The translations under genes were made by a program, and so were the position numbers. 64,000 bases of DNA from Oleidesulfovibrio sp964593925 (GTDB lineage Bacteria > Desulfobacterota > Desulfovibrionia > Desulfovibrionales > Desulfovibrionaceae): NCBI GenBank assembly GCA_964593925.1, contig CAZQKM010000011.1, positions 1 through 64,000 on the forward strand. Direction: 5' to 3'. The notes beneath the pieces were generated by a model. The model was not told the origin of the DNA, did not search any database, and worked only from the letters and a program-made list of their open reading frames with translations. This document shows, one piece after another, positions 36,185 to 45,398 of the stretch (positions within the stretch are counted from its first letter, which is position 1; every line of letters starts with the position of its first letter).

Positions 36185-38140
36185 ATGGACACAATACGCA
36201 TTCTGACGGCTCCTCCATATTCATATATACCAGAGCATCGCATTCATGCCGCCATTGCCGAAGCACAATCCAGTGCGGGAAAAGGCCTGTTGTGCATAGC
36301 CGGGGCAGCTCTTGCGCCGCGTACCACACAGGTACTGGCTAAACTGCCTGCGGTAGCTCCCTGTGTAGTCTTTCTGGCTGACCATGCCGCAAAATACACG
36401 GCTACCATGGAAAAAGCACTTCAATATTCCGTGCAACAAATGCCCAATGGTATTACAGTGGTACTTGACGGACGATATGACACGCCTGCGGAACTGGCAG
36501 CCTTACTGTCAGATACATTATACCATGCTCCGCAGTATCGGGCAGCCATCACAGGCCCGGCAGGTGATCTGGCAGGCTTCCACCCAGACGACCCTTGTGC
36601 CGTATCTCTTGCCATGCTGCATAGCCTGCCACAACCCAAGGCTTTTGCACTACGCAACAATACCCTGCCCAAAGACCGCATACTGGACTTGGCCCTGCAA
36701 ACCTGTGCTCTTGACTGGCTACTGGTTGAGAGTAGCCTTCAGGGGGCCACAGCAGTGATCTCAGAACCCGCAGCGCTACAAAAAGATGCACGGGCAGGGC
36801 GTTATCGCAAAGAGTATGCACAACGCATACTTGATGAAGAGTTCCACGTATTGGAACGCGGCCTTCGCCTTTTTGAAAACCGCAAGCATCAAGCCCTGGT
36901 ACCGACATCACTCGCGGCCTCCTATGCCCTGCATACCAAAGCAATTATCCGGCTTTTTGATCAGATCAGGCAGGGACAGTCCGTGTCGGCAAAAGCGGTG
37001 GATAGCCATGCCTTTGGGCATGCTCTGCTGGCCCTGCTGCATGGTGAAACAGAAAACGCCCGCGCTGTTCTGGAAACCGCACTGTCAGTTATTTCAGAGC
37101 GCCCGGCGCTCATACGGCTGTACAAACATATCACGCTACATCATCCGCAAGCCGCTCCTGCTCCATCATCCAGACCCAAAATCAGTGTGGTCATTCCCCT
37201 GTTCAACCAAGGGCACTACCTGAAAGATGCTTTACACTCGGTACTCGGGCAAACCTACGGCCACTGGGAAGTCTGTATCATTAACGACGGCTCCACCGAT
37301 GATTCCCTGCATACTGCACAGGCACTGTTAGAAGCACACGGTGATTCGCGTATCCGCCTGCTGACGCAAGAAAACAGAGGAAAAGGCGCTACGAGAAACC
37401 GGGGCGTCCGTGAGACAGACGGTACATACATATGCGTACTGGATGCTGACGATCTCATTGCCGCGGACTACTTTGCTGCGGCCACTGCACTACTGGAAGA
37501 GCACCCCGATGCAGGTTGGGTCACCCCTAAAACCCTTGTCTTTGGCAACAACAACCATCTGGCATGGAATGAACCATTCGATCTAGCCAGAAGTATTCTT
37601 ATGTGCCCCTCGCCATGTTCCTCCCTCATGCGCCGTGAGGCCGTAACACTTGTTGGTCTATACCGTGAAGACTTAACAGACAGAGAAGACGCCGAGCTAT
37701 GGCTGCGGCTGCTTGAGCATGGTTGGCATTCCATCACCACAAGCCAGCCACTGTTTCTTTACCGCCATGCCTGCCAGCGGCCCGGCACAAAGGATATTTT
37801 CAACCTGGCCAGTAAGGAGGAGATCACCTCTCTACACCCTTGGTGGTACTGTCGCAATTTTGACATCACCATGCGTGAAGCTTTTTTCAGAGAGCACGCT
37901 GTCTATCGTTTTTCTGAAAAATTCCTTAACTGGGATGCCATCAACACCATGCAGCCTTTTGTGGGCAACAGGAAGGCGTTTGCCACAGCTATGCAAAAAC
38001 TGCAGGCGCTGTACACCCCTGTGACCAAACCGGCTCGCTGGAAAAGCACACACACAGAAAGTTATCTCGACGCACGACAGGCTCTTTTTGGGGTACGTTC
38101 ACAAAAATCGCAAGGACACGAGTCAAATCAAGAGAACTAA
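36185..38140 (+). CDS. Large glycosyltransferase with C-terminal active GT2 domain
   Basis: A 651-residue protein. The first 320 residues are not clearly recognised, but parts (CVVFLADHAAKYTATMEKAL, ITVVLDGRYDTPAEL) look like a worn GT2 domain. Residues about 330-580 are a canonical GT2 domain: KISVVIPLFNQGHYLKDALH, IINDGSTDDS, ENRGKGATRNRG and the metal site CVLDADDLIAADY, then the ED motif LTDREDAELWLRLLEHGW. It begins 18 bases after the preceding gene, which encodes a related domain pair. Together they may act as a complex on the same glycan. Confidence 0.85.
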   Translation: MDTIRILTAPPYSYIPEHRIHAAIAEAQSSAGKGLLCIAGAALAPRTTQVLAKLPAVAPCVVFLADHAAKYTATMEKALQYSVQQMPNGITVVLDGRYDTPAELAALLSDTLYHAPQYRAAITGPAGDLAGFHPDDPCAVSLAMLHSLPQPKAFALRNNTLPKDRILDLALQTCALDWLLVESSLQGATAVISEPAALQKDARAGRYRKEYAQRILDEEFHVLERGLRLFENRKHQALVPTSLAASYALHTKAIIRLFDQIRQGQSVSAKAVDSHAFGHALLALLHGETENARAVLETALSVISERPALIRLYKHITLHHPQAAPAPSSRPKISVVIPLFNQGHYLKDALHSVLGQTYGHWEVCIINDGSTDDSLHTAQALLEAHGDSRIRLLTQENRGKGATRNRGVRETDGTYICVLDADDLIAADYFAAATALLEEHPDAGWVTPKTLVFGNNNHLAWNEPFDLARSILMCPSPCSSLMRREAVTLVGLYREDLTDREDAELWLRLLEHGWHSITTSQPLFLYRHACQRPGTKDIFNLASKEEITSLHPWWYCRNFDITMREAFFREHAVYRFSEKFLNWDAINTMQPFVGNRKAFATAMQKLQALYTPVTKPARWKSTHTESYLDARQALFGVRSQKSQGHESNQEN

Positions 38141-38441
38141 CCGGCCCCTTACCAATATACTTTCTCTTTTTACACCCGCAGGATATACGTTTATCGGTAT
38201 ATTTCATATCTTGCAGATTACAAGCCGGCGTAGCAAAAAAATACATGCATCACCCTACGGGCCACTGGTTTCCAGACTACCAGGCACCTTGATACACGCA
38301 GACCAAAGGTAAATGTATCACTCTATGTGCACTGGCACCTGCTTTTATCCGGCAACGACTGTATGATAATCTTGGTTCCATGCATGGCATGGTACATGCA
38401 TACTGAATCCCATATGTTTTATCTTTCCAAGGGGCTATACC
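38141..38441. other. Intergenic region before pseB with a palindrome
   Basis: About 300 bases. ATGCATG at 38380-38386 and CATGCAT at 38395-38401 form a 7-base inverted repeat around an 8-base spacer. A weak GATAAT-type -10 lies near 38365. This is probably a separate promoter for pseB and the downstream genes. Confidence 0.4.
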
Positions 38442-39446
38442 GTGTTCAATAATAAAACCATCCTTATCACGGGCGGAACAGGCTCTTTTGGCCAACAGTG
38501 TGTACATATACTTTTGACACGCTGGAAGCCCAAAAAACTGATTATTTTCAGTCGTGACGAAATGAAGCAGTGGGACATGCAGCAAGCATTCCCACGGCAC
38601 AAGTTCCCTGCCCTGCGTTTTTTTGTGGGTGACGTGCGTGACAAAGAGCGCCTGTACCGAGGTATGCGTGATGTGGATATCCTCATTCATGCCGCCGCGT
38701 TGAAAATCGTCCCCACAGCCGAATACAACCCTTTTGAAGCCATCAGAACCAATATCATCGGCACTGAAAATGTTATTTCCACTGCACTGGACTGCGGGGT
38801 ATCTCGTGCGGTGATGCTCAGCACCGACAAGGCGGTAAGTCCCGCCAACCTGTATGGCGCCACCAAGTTGTGCGCCGAAAAAATGTTTGTTGCCGGTAAT
38901 GCGTATTCTGGAGAACACGGTACCCGCTTTTGTGCAGTGCGCTATGGCAATGTTGTGGGCAGCCGGGGCAGCGTGGTGCCTCTTTTTCTAAAACAGCGTC
39001 AGACTGGTGAGTTGACCATTACCGACTCACGCATGACGCGATTTTGGATTACGTTACGCCAAGGGGTGGAGTTTGTGCTCTCCAGCCTGCAAATGAGTGT
39101 GGCCGGTGAAATATTTATCCCCAAGCTGCCCACCATGCGCATTGTTGATCTTGCCCGAGCCATCTGCCCGAAATGCGCCATTCATCACACTGGCATTCGC
39201 CCCGGCGAAAAACTGCATGAAAGCATGATTTCTGTTGACGAAGCACGCCACTGCCAAGAGATGCAAGACAGATACGTTATCACCCCGCTTTTTAGTTTTT
39301 CCATTCCAGGCAAAACAGACTGGGGCCCCTCCATGCCCGAGGGGTTTGAATACAACTCGGCAGATAATCCATGGCGGTTGGATAATGCAGAGCTTACCCG
39401 CATGCTCAAAGAATTTGACCCCAGCTACGAAAACATCCAGGAATAA
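38442..39446 (+). CDS. pseB: UDP-GlcNAc 4,6-dehydratase (inverting), PseB
   Basis: This 334-residue SDR does the first step of pseudaminic acid synthesis, converting UDP-GlcNAc into a UDP-4-keto-6-deoxy-hexose with inversion at C5. It shows ILITGGTGSFGQQCVHIL, the family phrase AALKIVPTAEYNPFEAIRTN, the catalytic segment STDKAVSPANLYGATK, and RYGNVVGSRGSVVP. MTRFWIT near residue 190 is also a PseB trait. GTG start with AAGGGG eight bases upstream. PseC lies about 4 kb downstream rather than adjacent, with two unusual genes between. Confidence 0.95.
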   Translation: MFNNKTILITGGTGSFGQQCVHILLTRWKPKKLIIFSRDEMKQWDMQQAFPRHKFPALRFFVGDVRDKERLYRGMRDVDILIHAAALKIVPTAEYNPFEAIRTNIIGTENVISTALDCGVSRAVMLSTDKAVSPANLYGATKLCAEKMFVAGNAYSGEHGTRFCAVRYGNVVGSRGSVVPLFLKQRQTGELTITDSRMTRFWITLRQGVEFVLSSLQMSVAGEIFIPKLPTMRIVDLARAICPKCAIHHTGIRPGEKLHESMISVDEARHCQEMQDRYVITPLFSFSIPGKTDWGPSMPEGFEYNSADNPWRLDNAELTRMLKEFDPSYENIQE

Positions 39447-39638
39447 CAGCCTGGAATCAATAACAGGGCCAAAGCATATTCCGTTGTGATGATGGTACCC
39501 CATGCAGCATAAACAAAACACACGCCGCAGGTATAATTCCCGGACTCCTGTTTCTGAACTGCGCGCCCATCAACCGGGAAAACACGGCTCTTGCATACCA
39601 TGAACATTATAGCCCCATGCGGGTAACGGGTATCTTTT

Positions 39639-40817
39639 ATGCTTGACTCTCTTGCGGCCACACCAATCCAATGCGCGGACAGGCCCCTGCACACGCAGGA
39701 GCTGCACGAAACCAATGATTTTTACTCTCATGCCGCCATATTGAAACAATATGCCGGGCTGCCCGCAGACTATACTGTTAAAGCTGCTGCTGAGCACTCC
39801 ATGTTCTGTACAGGTTTTGCATGGCATGTGGACTACAACGCCCCTTTTCCTTCCATACTTACCATGGGCAGCTATCGTTTTGGCACACTACGCTCATTCA
39901 CAGACAAGTTGCTTTTTTCCGTCGGCCCCATCGGGCAATATGCACCGCTCCTTGCCAGTCCCGACATTGTGGCGAACACCAAAGCCACGTTGGGAAAAAC
40001 CCTGCTGGTTTTTGTACCCAAGTCCAGCCACCGTGTGGAAGTGGCCTTGGATGCCGCACTCATCATACGCAAGGTAGACAAGGTAAGCACACATTTTGAT
40101 ACCATTCTGTTTTGTTTTGGCTGGAAAGACGTACTTCTTGGCAGAACACAGGCCTTTTCGTCATATGGCACCTGTGTCAGTGCAGGCCACATGTATGCAC
40201 GCCCTTTTCTTTCCAACCTGCGTACACTTTTTGCTCTGGCGGACATGTCCATGTCTTTTTCACGTGGCTCCCATATTGCCTACAGTATCCTGTTTGATAC
40301 CCCCCACTATCTACAGCATCATCCCTGGGACGCTGTGGCCCCGGATGCCATAAAAAAAGCAGACCTGCTCCCTGCCTCTGCCACTACAGAAGCGCTGACA
40401 AAGGAACACAAAGCATTATTTGGCTCTTTCAGCTTTGATGTCACCACAACACAGCGCGCGTACATGCACCGCGTGGCGGGCATAAAAGACAGGCGTACCC
40501 CTCAGGAACTCACCGGTATTCTGCTGTTGGTTGAAGAGGTCTACAGGGTATGGCAAAAAGACAATACGTTTGCCGGTAGGGCCATTGCCGTGACCATGGC
40601 AGAGCAGTTGTTGCAGCAAGGCCGCCCGGATCTTGCGCAACTTTTGACAGATACGCTGCAACTCTCTGACTGGTCCGACCCAGATATGGTGACAGCGCTT
40701 GGACGAATCGCCGTCACCCGTAAAGACAGACTGGCTGCGGTCAAGGCCGCTCGTAGGCTACTGGAAGTCGCCCCTGAGCGCACAGAGCAGGCACGGGAGC
40801 TTATTGCAACCCCATAG
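39639..40817 (+). CDS. Unrecognised glycan-locus protein, possibly a GT-B-like transferase
   Basis: A 392-residue soluble protein. The middle (FGTLRSFTDKLLFSVGPIGQ, then LLVFVPKSSHR) alternates strands and helices. MSFSRGSHIAYSILFDTPHY resembles the donor-site helix of some GT-B surface-glycan enzymes, where a Ser/Thr-Gly-x-x-Gly stretch precedes a fixed-length loop. The C-terminal 110 residues are helical and TPR-like (LAAVKAARRLLEVAPERTEQ). It lies between pseB and the GH57-like gene. Function uncertain. Confidence 0.65.
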   Translation: MLDSLAATPIQCADRPLHTQELHETNDFYSHAAILKQYAGLPADYTVKAAAEHSMFCTGFAWHVDYNAPFPSILTMGSYRFGTLRSFTDKLLFSVGPIGQYAPLLASPDIVANTKATLGKTLLVFVPKSSHRVEVALDAALIIRKVDKVSTHFDTILFCFGWKDVLLGRTQAFSSYGTCVSAGHMYARPFLSNLRTLFALADMSMSFSRGSHIAYSILFDTPHYLQHHPWDAVAPDAIKKADLLPASATTEALTKEHKALFGSFSFDVTTTQRAYMHRVAGIKDRRTPQELTGILLLVEEVYRVWQKDNTFAGRAIAVTMAEQLLQQGRPDLAQLLTDTLQLSDWSDPDMVTALGRIAVTRKDRLAAVKAARRLLEVAPERTEQARELIATP

Positions 40818-40821
40818 CCAC

Positions 40822-42807
40822 ATGCCCTGTACACGTAAAAAAGCCCATACCACTGCCATGTACAGCTACGCATTCTTCCATATGAATATCATGTTCTCAT
40901 CCATCTCTGAAGCACGACGCTCCGAGGTGGTGGAACGTTGTTACACGCCCCTGCTTGATCTTGTGGAGGAAGAAGCCTTTCCCCTCGGCCTGGAAGCCAC
41001 CGGCTATACCTTGGAAACCATAGCCCATTACAACCCCGCATGGATCAAACGCCTTGCCGGGTTACTTGCACGTGGCTGCTGCGAATTTATCGGCTCTGGC
41101 TACGCACAGGCCATAGGACCTTTGTTCCCCGCCCATGTCAACGCCCACAACCTGCGTTTGGGCACCAAGATATACCAGGCCTTATTGGGTATTACACCGC
41201 GCCTTGCACTGGTGCACGAACAGGCCTATGCCCCCGGGATTGTACCGCTGTATCTGGATGCAGGGTACTCCGGCATTATCATGGAATGGGAAAACGCTCG
41301 GCAGGCACATCCAGAATGGCCGCCCCATATCCAAGATACCCCGCAACGCGTCATGGGGACAGAAGGTAAAAGCATTGATCTGCTCTGGAATCACTCGTTG
41401 TCTTTTCAACAATTTCAACGTGTGGTGCATGACGAAATAACCCTTACCGAATATCTTGCCCGGATAAAAGCCGCGTACCCCACTACCAACGCCTTATGTC
41501 TTTATGGCAACGATGCAGAGATATTCAACTTTCGTCCTGGACGCTTCATTGCAGAGCCAAAACTGGACTCTCGTTGTGAATGGGAGGCCATACGGACTGT
41601 TCTTGCGGCCGTACGCGCACTACCAAAGGTTACCCCCACGCTTCCGTCTTGCGCACTTGCCCAGGCCATGCCGCATGTGCCACACACCCTGGCTCTAGAA
41701 AGCGCGGCACAGCCCATCGTGGTAAAAAAACAACCTAAATACAATATCACCCGCTGGGGTGCCACGGGCAGAGATGATATCGGCGCCAATACGTTATGTA
41801 GACGGCTGGCTGACTGCTTCGCCCAAAACAATGCAGACAAGTCTGCTTGGAAAGAACTTATATATCTGTGCTCAAGCGACTTCAGGACACATATTGTCCC
41901 AGAACGTTGGCAGGCATACCGGGACCGCTTACTGACTCTTTATGGCAGGCACTTCATGGATGACCCCCTCAGACCTGTTCATATTGATCCTCCTGTTAGG
42001 ACCGCGCATAGAGTGCCCGCAGATGAACGACTGATTTACCTAACTTCCGGGCAAGCAAGCCTCTGTCTGAACCGCAACAGAGGCCTGGCCATAAACAGTT
42101 TGCACTTTACCCAAGCAGGGGAAGCACCGCTGGCGGGTACGCTTGCGCATGGATACTACCAGGAAATTACCTTGGGAGCAGACTTTTATTCCGGCCACAT
42201 GACCTATGAGTTGCCCGGGCACTCCAAAATTACTGATCTTGTACCCGTTGTTCCTCATATCGCAGAAAATGCACACAGTGTCACGGCCAGAGCCACCATT
42301 CCCTGTGCTCCTTTGCTCTTACAAAAAACCCTTACCCTGCATAAAGAAACCCCGCGGGTCGATGTGCGCTATCAATTCCATGGCCCCATCCTTCCCGGTA
42401 GTTTGCGCCTTGGTTATCTCACCCTGACGCCCACCTCCTTTGACGCCCGAGGTCTACAGTATGCAACCCACAATGGCGGTACCTGTCCCGAGACCCACTT
42501 CATGAACGGACAAGACTTTGATCATGGCAGTCCGGTATCCTTTCTTGTTTCAGCCAACTGTGCTGTAGGTATGACAGAAGGTATCATTGAATTCGGCGAC
42601 GTACATAAAGGCCTTCGCATCTCGCTGCATAAGGACTCCGCAACAGCTCTGTGCCTTGTGACCCACCGGCAAACCGCAGACGGATTTTTTGCACGTATTA
42701 CCTTTTCTCTGCGTGAACTGGATGACACCTCGCGTACGGATGCCCACGAAAACCCCATTCTTACGTCGCCATGTCTGGGGTTCAGCCTGACACCGTATGT
42801 CCGCTAG
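40822..42807 (+). CDS. GH57-like glycosidase/transferase domain protein
   Basis: About 661 residues. The N-terminal 330 resemble the glycoside hydrolase 57 barrel: FFHMNIMFSSISEARRSEVV, then LALVHEQAYAPGIVPLYLDA, where the Glu is the likely nucleophile, and YGNDAEIFNFRPGRF as a possible acid site. The remaining half is strand-rich (VPADERLIYLTSGQASLCLN), like the domain that follows GH57 barrels. GH57 members act on alpha-glucans or galactosides, or rearrange them. An internal start at 40858 is possible; no ribosome site decides. A glycan-tailoring role in this locus is an inference. Confidence 0.75.
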   Translation: MPCTRKKAHTTAMYSYAFFHMNIMFSSISEARRSEVVERCYTPLLDLVEEEAFPLGLEATGYTLETIAHYNPAWIKRLAGLLARGCCEFIGSGYAQAIGPLFPAHVNAHNLRLGTKIYQALLGITPRLALVHEQAYAPGIVPLYLDAGYSGIIMEWENARQAHPEWPPHIQDTPQRVMGTEGKSIDLLWNHSLSFQQFQRVVHDEITLTEYLARIKAAYPTTNALCLYGNDAEIFNFRPGRFIAEPKLDSRCEWEAIRTVLAAVRALPKVTPTLPSCALAQAMPHVPHTLALESAAQPIVVKKQPKYNITRWGATGRDDIGANTLCRRLADCFAQNNADKSAWKELIYLCSSDFRTHIVPERWQAYRDRLLTLYGRHFMDDPLRPVHIDPPVRTAHRVPADERLIYLTSGQASLCLNRNRGLAINSLHFTQAGEAPLAGTLAHGYYQEITLGADFYSGHMTYELPGHSKITDLVPVVPHIAENAHSVTARATIPCAPLLLQKTLTLHKETPRVDVRYQFHGPILPGSLRLGYLTLTPTSFDARGLQYATHNGGTCPETHFMNGQDFDHGSPVSFLVSANCAVGMTEGIIEFGDVHKGLRISLHKDSATALCLVTHRQTADGFFARITFSLRELDDTSRTDAHENPILTSPCLGFSLTPYVR

Positions 42808-43381
42808 TGCCGGGCCACCCCCACCAACATGGCCATTCTGGCGGTGCACTTCTGCCCAGAAGAACACCCTACAAACAACGCCCTGTTTCCCACCAACTAT
42901 GCGCTAACACTCGTCCCATATGGCGCTGCATCAATACGACCTAAGGGGTACGGCGGGGCAATCCCCGCCCCCCCATACGAGGTATTCAGGGCTCTAATAC
43001 TTGCGAACAAGCAGCCTAATGTTTTAAAAATTGTGGTTGCCGCGTTGATACACTCAACGTTCCCGCATATGCCATGCCTTAATAAAAGGGCTGCCAACAC
43101 GTATACCCGGAGAACCGTATGCAGACTCCAAATCACTATCCCATGTGCTGCACGATTTTTGCATAAAATCCTCAGCAGGTATCTATAAAAAAAATGTAAC
43201 GAGGCGGGCAAGACTCACAGTACGCCCCAACGCTTGTCTGTACAACACCTCCTTTTACGGTGGTATACGATTCTTTGCCCTTATTTTGCAGCAGGCTTGG
43301 TACAAAAAATTTTCAGAATCGTTTTCCACACAAGCATGGCGCGGCCTTATCAGACTGCCGACCACGGAGCTGACAGCAATA
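42808..43381. other. Gene-free gap between the GH57-like gene and pseC
   Basis: About 570 bases with no supported gene. A perfect hairpin GGCGGGG-CAAT-CCCCGCC at 42952-42969 may end the upstream transcript, although no T run follows. The last 200 bases are more AT-rich and may hold a promoter for pseC. Confidence 0.5.
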
Positions 43382-44530
43382 ATGACTACCCAAAATATCC
43401 CTTATGGCAGACATTTGATCGACGAAAAGGATATTGCCGCTGTAACAGAGGCATTGCGCTCAGAATGGCTGACTTGTGGCCCCCGCGTATATGACTTTGA
43501 ACAAGCTGTTGCCGCATATTGCGGTACGCAAACCGCAGTGGCGGTCTGCAACGGTACCGCAGCGCTGCACTGTGCCGTTGCAGCCTTTGATGTGGGCCCG
43601 GGAGACGAAGTAATCGTTCCTCCGCTTACCTTCTGCGCCACAGCAAACGCGGTTGTCTATCAGGGGGCAACCCCCGTGTTTGCAGATATATCTCCTGAAA
43701 CGCTGTTGCTCGACCCCAGGGCGGTCGAGGCCTGTATCACCAATAGAACCAAGGGCATCATCGCCGTTGATTACACCGGGCACCCATGTGACTACAGCGC
43801 GTTGCGGAGCATTGCCAGCCGCAACAAAATCTTTCTTGTGGCCGATGCCTGCCACTCGTTGGGTGGAAGCTGGCAGGGCTGCCCTGTTGGCACGCTAGCT
43901 GATATTACCTGTCTGAGTTTTCACCCTGTTAAACACATCACAACGGGTGAAGGAGGTATGGCGCTTACAGATGATCCCACCCTGGCCCGCCGTATGAGCC
44001 TGATGCGTAACCACGGGATAGATAAAGATGTTGCCCAACGAGCGGCCTTGGACACCTGGCAGTATGACATGGTAGACTTGGGACACAACTACCGCATTAC
44101 AGATATCCAATGCGCCCTTGGCCTAGAGCAGTTAAAAAAACTACCCGCTTGGCTGCAACAGCGGACCAGGATGGCAGAACTGTATACAAAAGCCTTGGCA
44201 GACATTCCGGGCATAACACCTTTACAGCAGCTTCCGGAGGCAACGCATGCATGGCACCTATATGTGGTCCGCGTAGATACGCAAAAAACCCCGGGACGCG
44301 ATGCGGTCATCCACAGGCTGCGAAAAAAAAGGATTCTGGCCAATGTTCACTATATTCCCGTGTATAAGCACTCTTTCTACCGCCGCTTATTGCAGAACAC
44401 ACCACCTTTATGCCCGGTAAGCGACGCCGCATTTGAAGAGATTCTCAGCCTACCCCTGCATGCCGGAATGTGTGAAGCCGATGTCAAACATGTTGTCGCC
44501 ACCCTACGTCATTGCCTGCAGGAGAAATAA
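43382..44530 (+). CDS. pseC: Pyridoxal-dependent sugar aminotransferase, PseC
   Basis: A 382-residue DegT/DnrJ/EryC1-family enzyme. It places an amino group on C4 of the PseB product, using glutamate and PLP. Diagnostic parts are NIPYGRHLIDEKDIAAVTEA, SEWLTCGP, the Asp block LVADACHSLGGSWQGCPVG, and the PLP-Lys loop SFHPVKHITTGEGGMALT. NHGIDKDV and YHLYVVRVD-like WHLYVVRVD are also PseC traits. The start at 43382 follows GGAG by 12 bases; the open frame upstream is not family-like. PseI follows after two bases. Confidence 0.95.
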   Translation: MTTQNIPYGRHLIDEKDIAAVTEALRSEWLTCGPRVYDFEQAVAAYCGTQTAVAVCNGTAALHCAVAAFDVGPGDEVIVPPLTFCATANAVVYQGATPVFADISPETLLLDPRAVEACITNRTKGIIAVDYTGHPCDYSALRSIASRNKIFLVADACHSLGGSWQGCPVGTLADITCLSFHPVKHITTGEGGMALTDDPTLARRMSLMRNHGIDKDVAQRAALDTWQYDMVDLGHNYRITDIQCALGLEQLKKLPAWLQQRTRMAELYTKALADIPGITPLQQLPEATHAWHLYVVRVDTQKTPGRDAVIHRLRKKRILANVHYIPVYKHSFYRRLLQNTPPLCPVSDAAFEEILSLPLHAGMCEADVKHVVATLRHCLQEK

Positions 44531-44532
44531 CC

Positions 44533-45390
44533 ATGTGCGTACAGTTCATTGCCGAAATTTCAAGTAACCACAACGCAAGCTTAGAGCGATGCCTGCAATT
44601 CGTTGATCTGGCAGCGGATATCGGCTGCGATGGCGTCAAATTTCAGCTTTTTAAAATCGCACAACTCTTTGCTCCAGAAATTTTGGCAAGATCCGCAATC
44701 CACCGCGCCCGCAAATCTTGGGAACTCCCCGTTCACTTTCTGCCTCCCATTGCTCAACGCAGCAAAGAGCGAGGACTTGCCTTCAGTTGTACGCCGTTTG
44801 ATTTACAGGCTGTTGCAGAGTTAGCTCCGTATGTCGATTTTTTCAAAATTGCTTCTTACGAACTTACCTGGCCTGCACTCCTGAACGCCTGTGCTAAAAC
44901 CGGCAAGTCCATTGTCCTGTCTACGGGAATGTCAACCCTTGATGAAGTGGAACAGGCTGCTGCCACCCTACGCAATGCAGGGTGTACCGATCTGACTCTG
45001 CTACATTGTGTGTCGCACTATCCTTCTGTGCCGGAACAATCAAACCTTGCCTGTATCCAAACCCTACGCGATACCTGCCAGTGCAAGACAGGCTGGTCTG
45101 ATCACTCGGTCTCTGCAGGAGTCATCCACCGGGCTGTGCATGCCTTTTCTGCCTCCATGATCGAGTTTCACCTTGATCTTGAGGGTGAAGGCATCGAATA
45201 TCAGGCTGGACACTGCTGGCTCCCGGAAGCCATGGCACAGGTCATCAAAGATATTCGGGAGGGCCTGTCCGCAACCGGAAACGGAATAAAAAGGTATGCA
45301 GACAGCGAAGAACAGGAACGATTCTGGCGGGCAGACCCCAAGGATGGGCTACGTCCATTTCAGAGTATCAGAGCCGATTTTTCCGGATAG
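44533..45390 (+). CDS. pseI: Nonulosonate synthase (PseI/NeuB family) lacking the SAF domain
   Basis: A 285-residue TIM-barrel enzyme that condenses phosphoenolpyruvate with an amino-sugar to form a nine-carbon acid. Matching blocks are FIAEISSNHNASLERCLQFV, CDGVKFQLFK, FFKIASYELTWPALL, KSIVLSTGMSTLDEVEQAA, LLHCVSHYPSVPEQSNL and TGWSDHSVSAG, with metal or substrate residues in place. Typical PseI/NeuB proteins are about 340-350 residues with a C-terminal antifreeze-like SAF domain that lids the partner active site; here it is absent, and the next gene starts eight bases later. GGAG precedes the ATG. Confidence 0.88.
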   Translation: MCVQFIAEISSNHNASLERCLQFVDLAADIGCDGVKFQLFKIAQLFAPEILARSAIHRARKSWELPVHFLPPIAQRSKERGLAFSCTPFDLQAVAELAPYVDFFKIASYELTWPALLNACAKTGKSIVLSTGMSTLDEVEQAAATLRNAGCTDLTLLHCVSHYPSVPEQSNLACIQTLRDTCQCKTGWSDHSVSAGVIHRAVHAFSASMIEFHLDLEGEGIEYQAGHCWLPEAMAQVIKDIREGLSATGNGIKRYADSEEQERFWRADPKDGLRPFQSIRADFSG

Positions 45391-45398
45391 GAGTGCGT

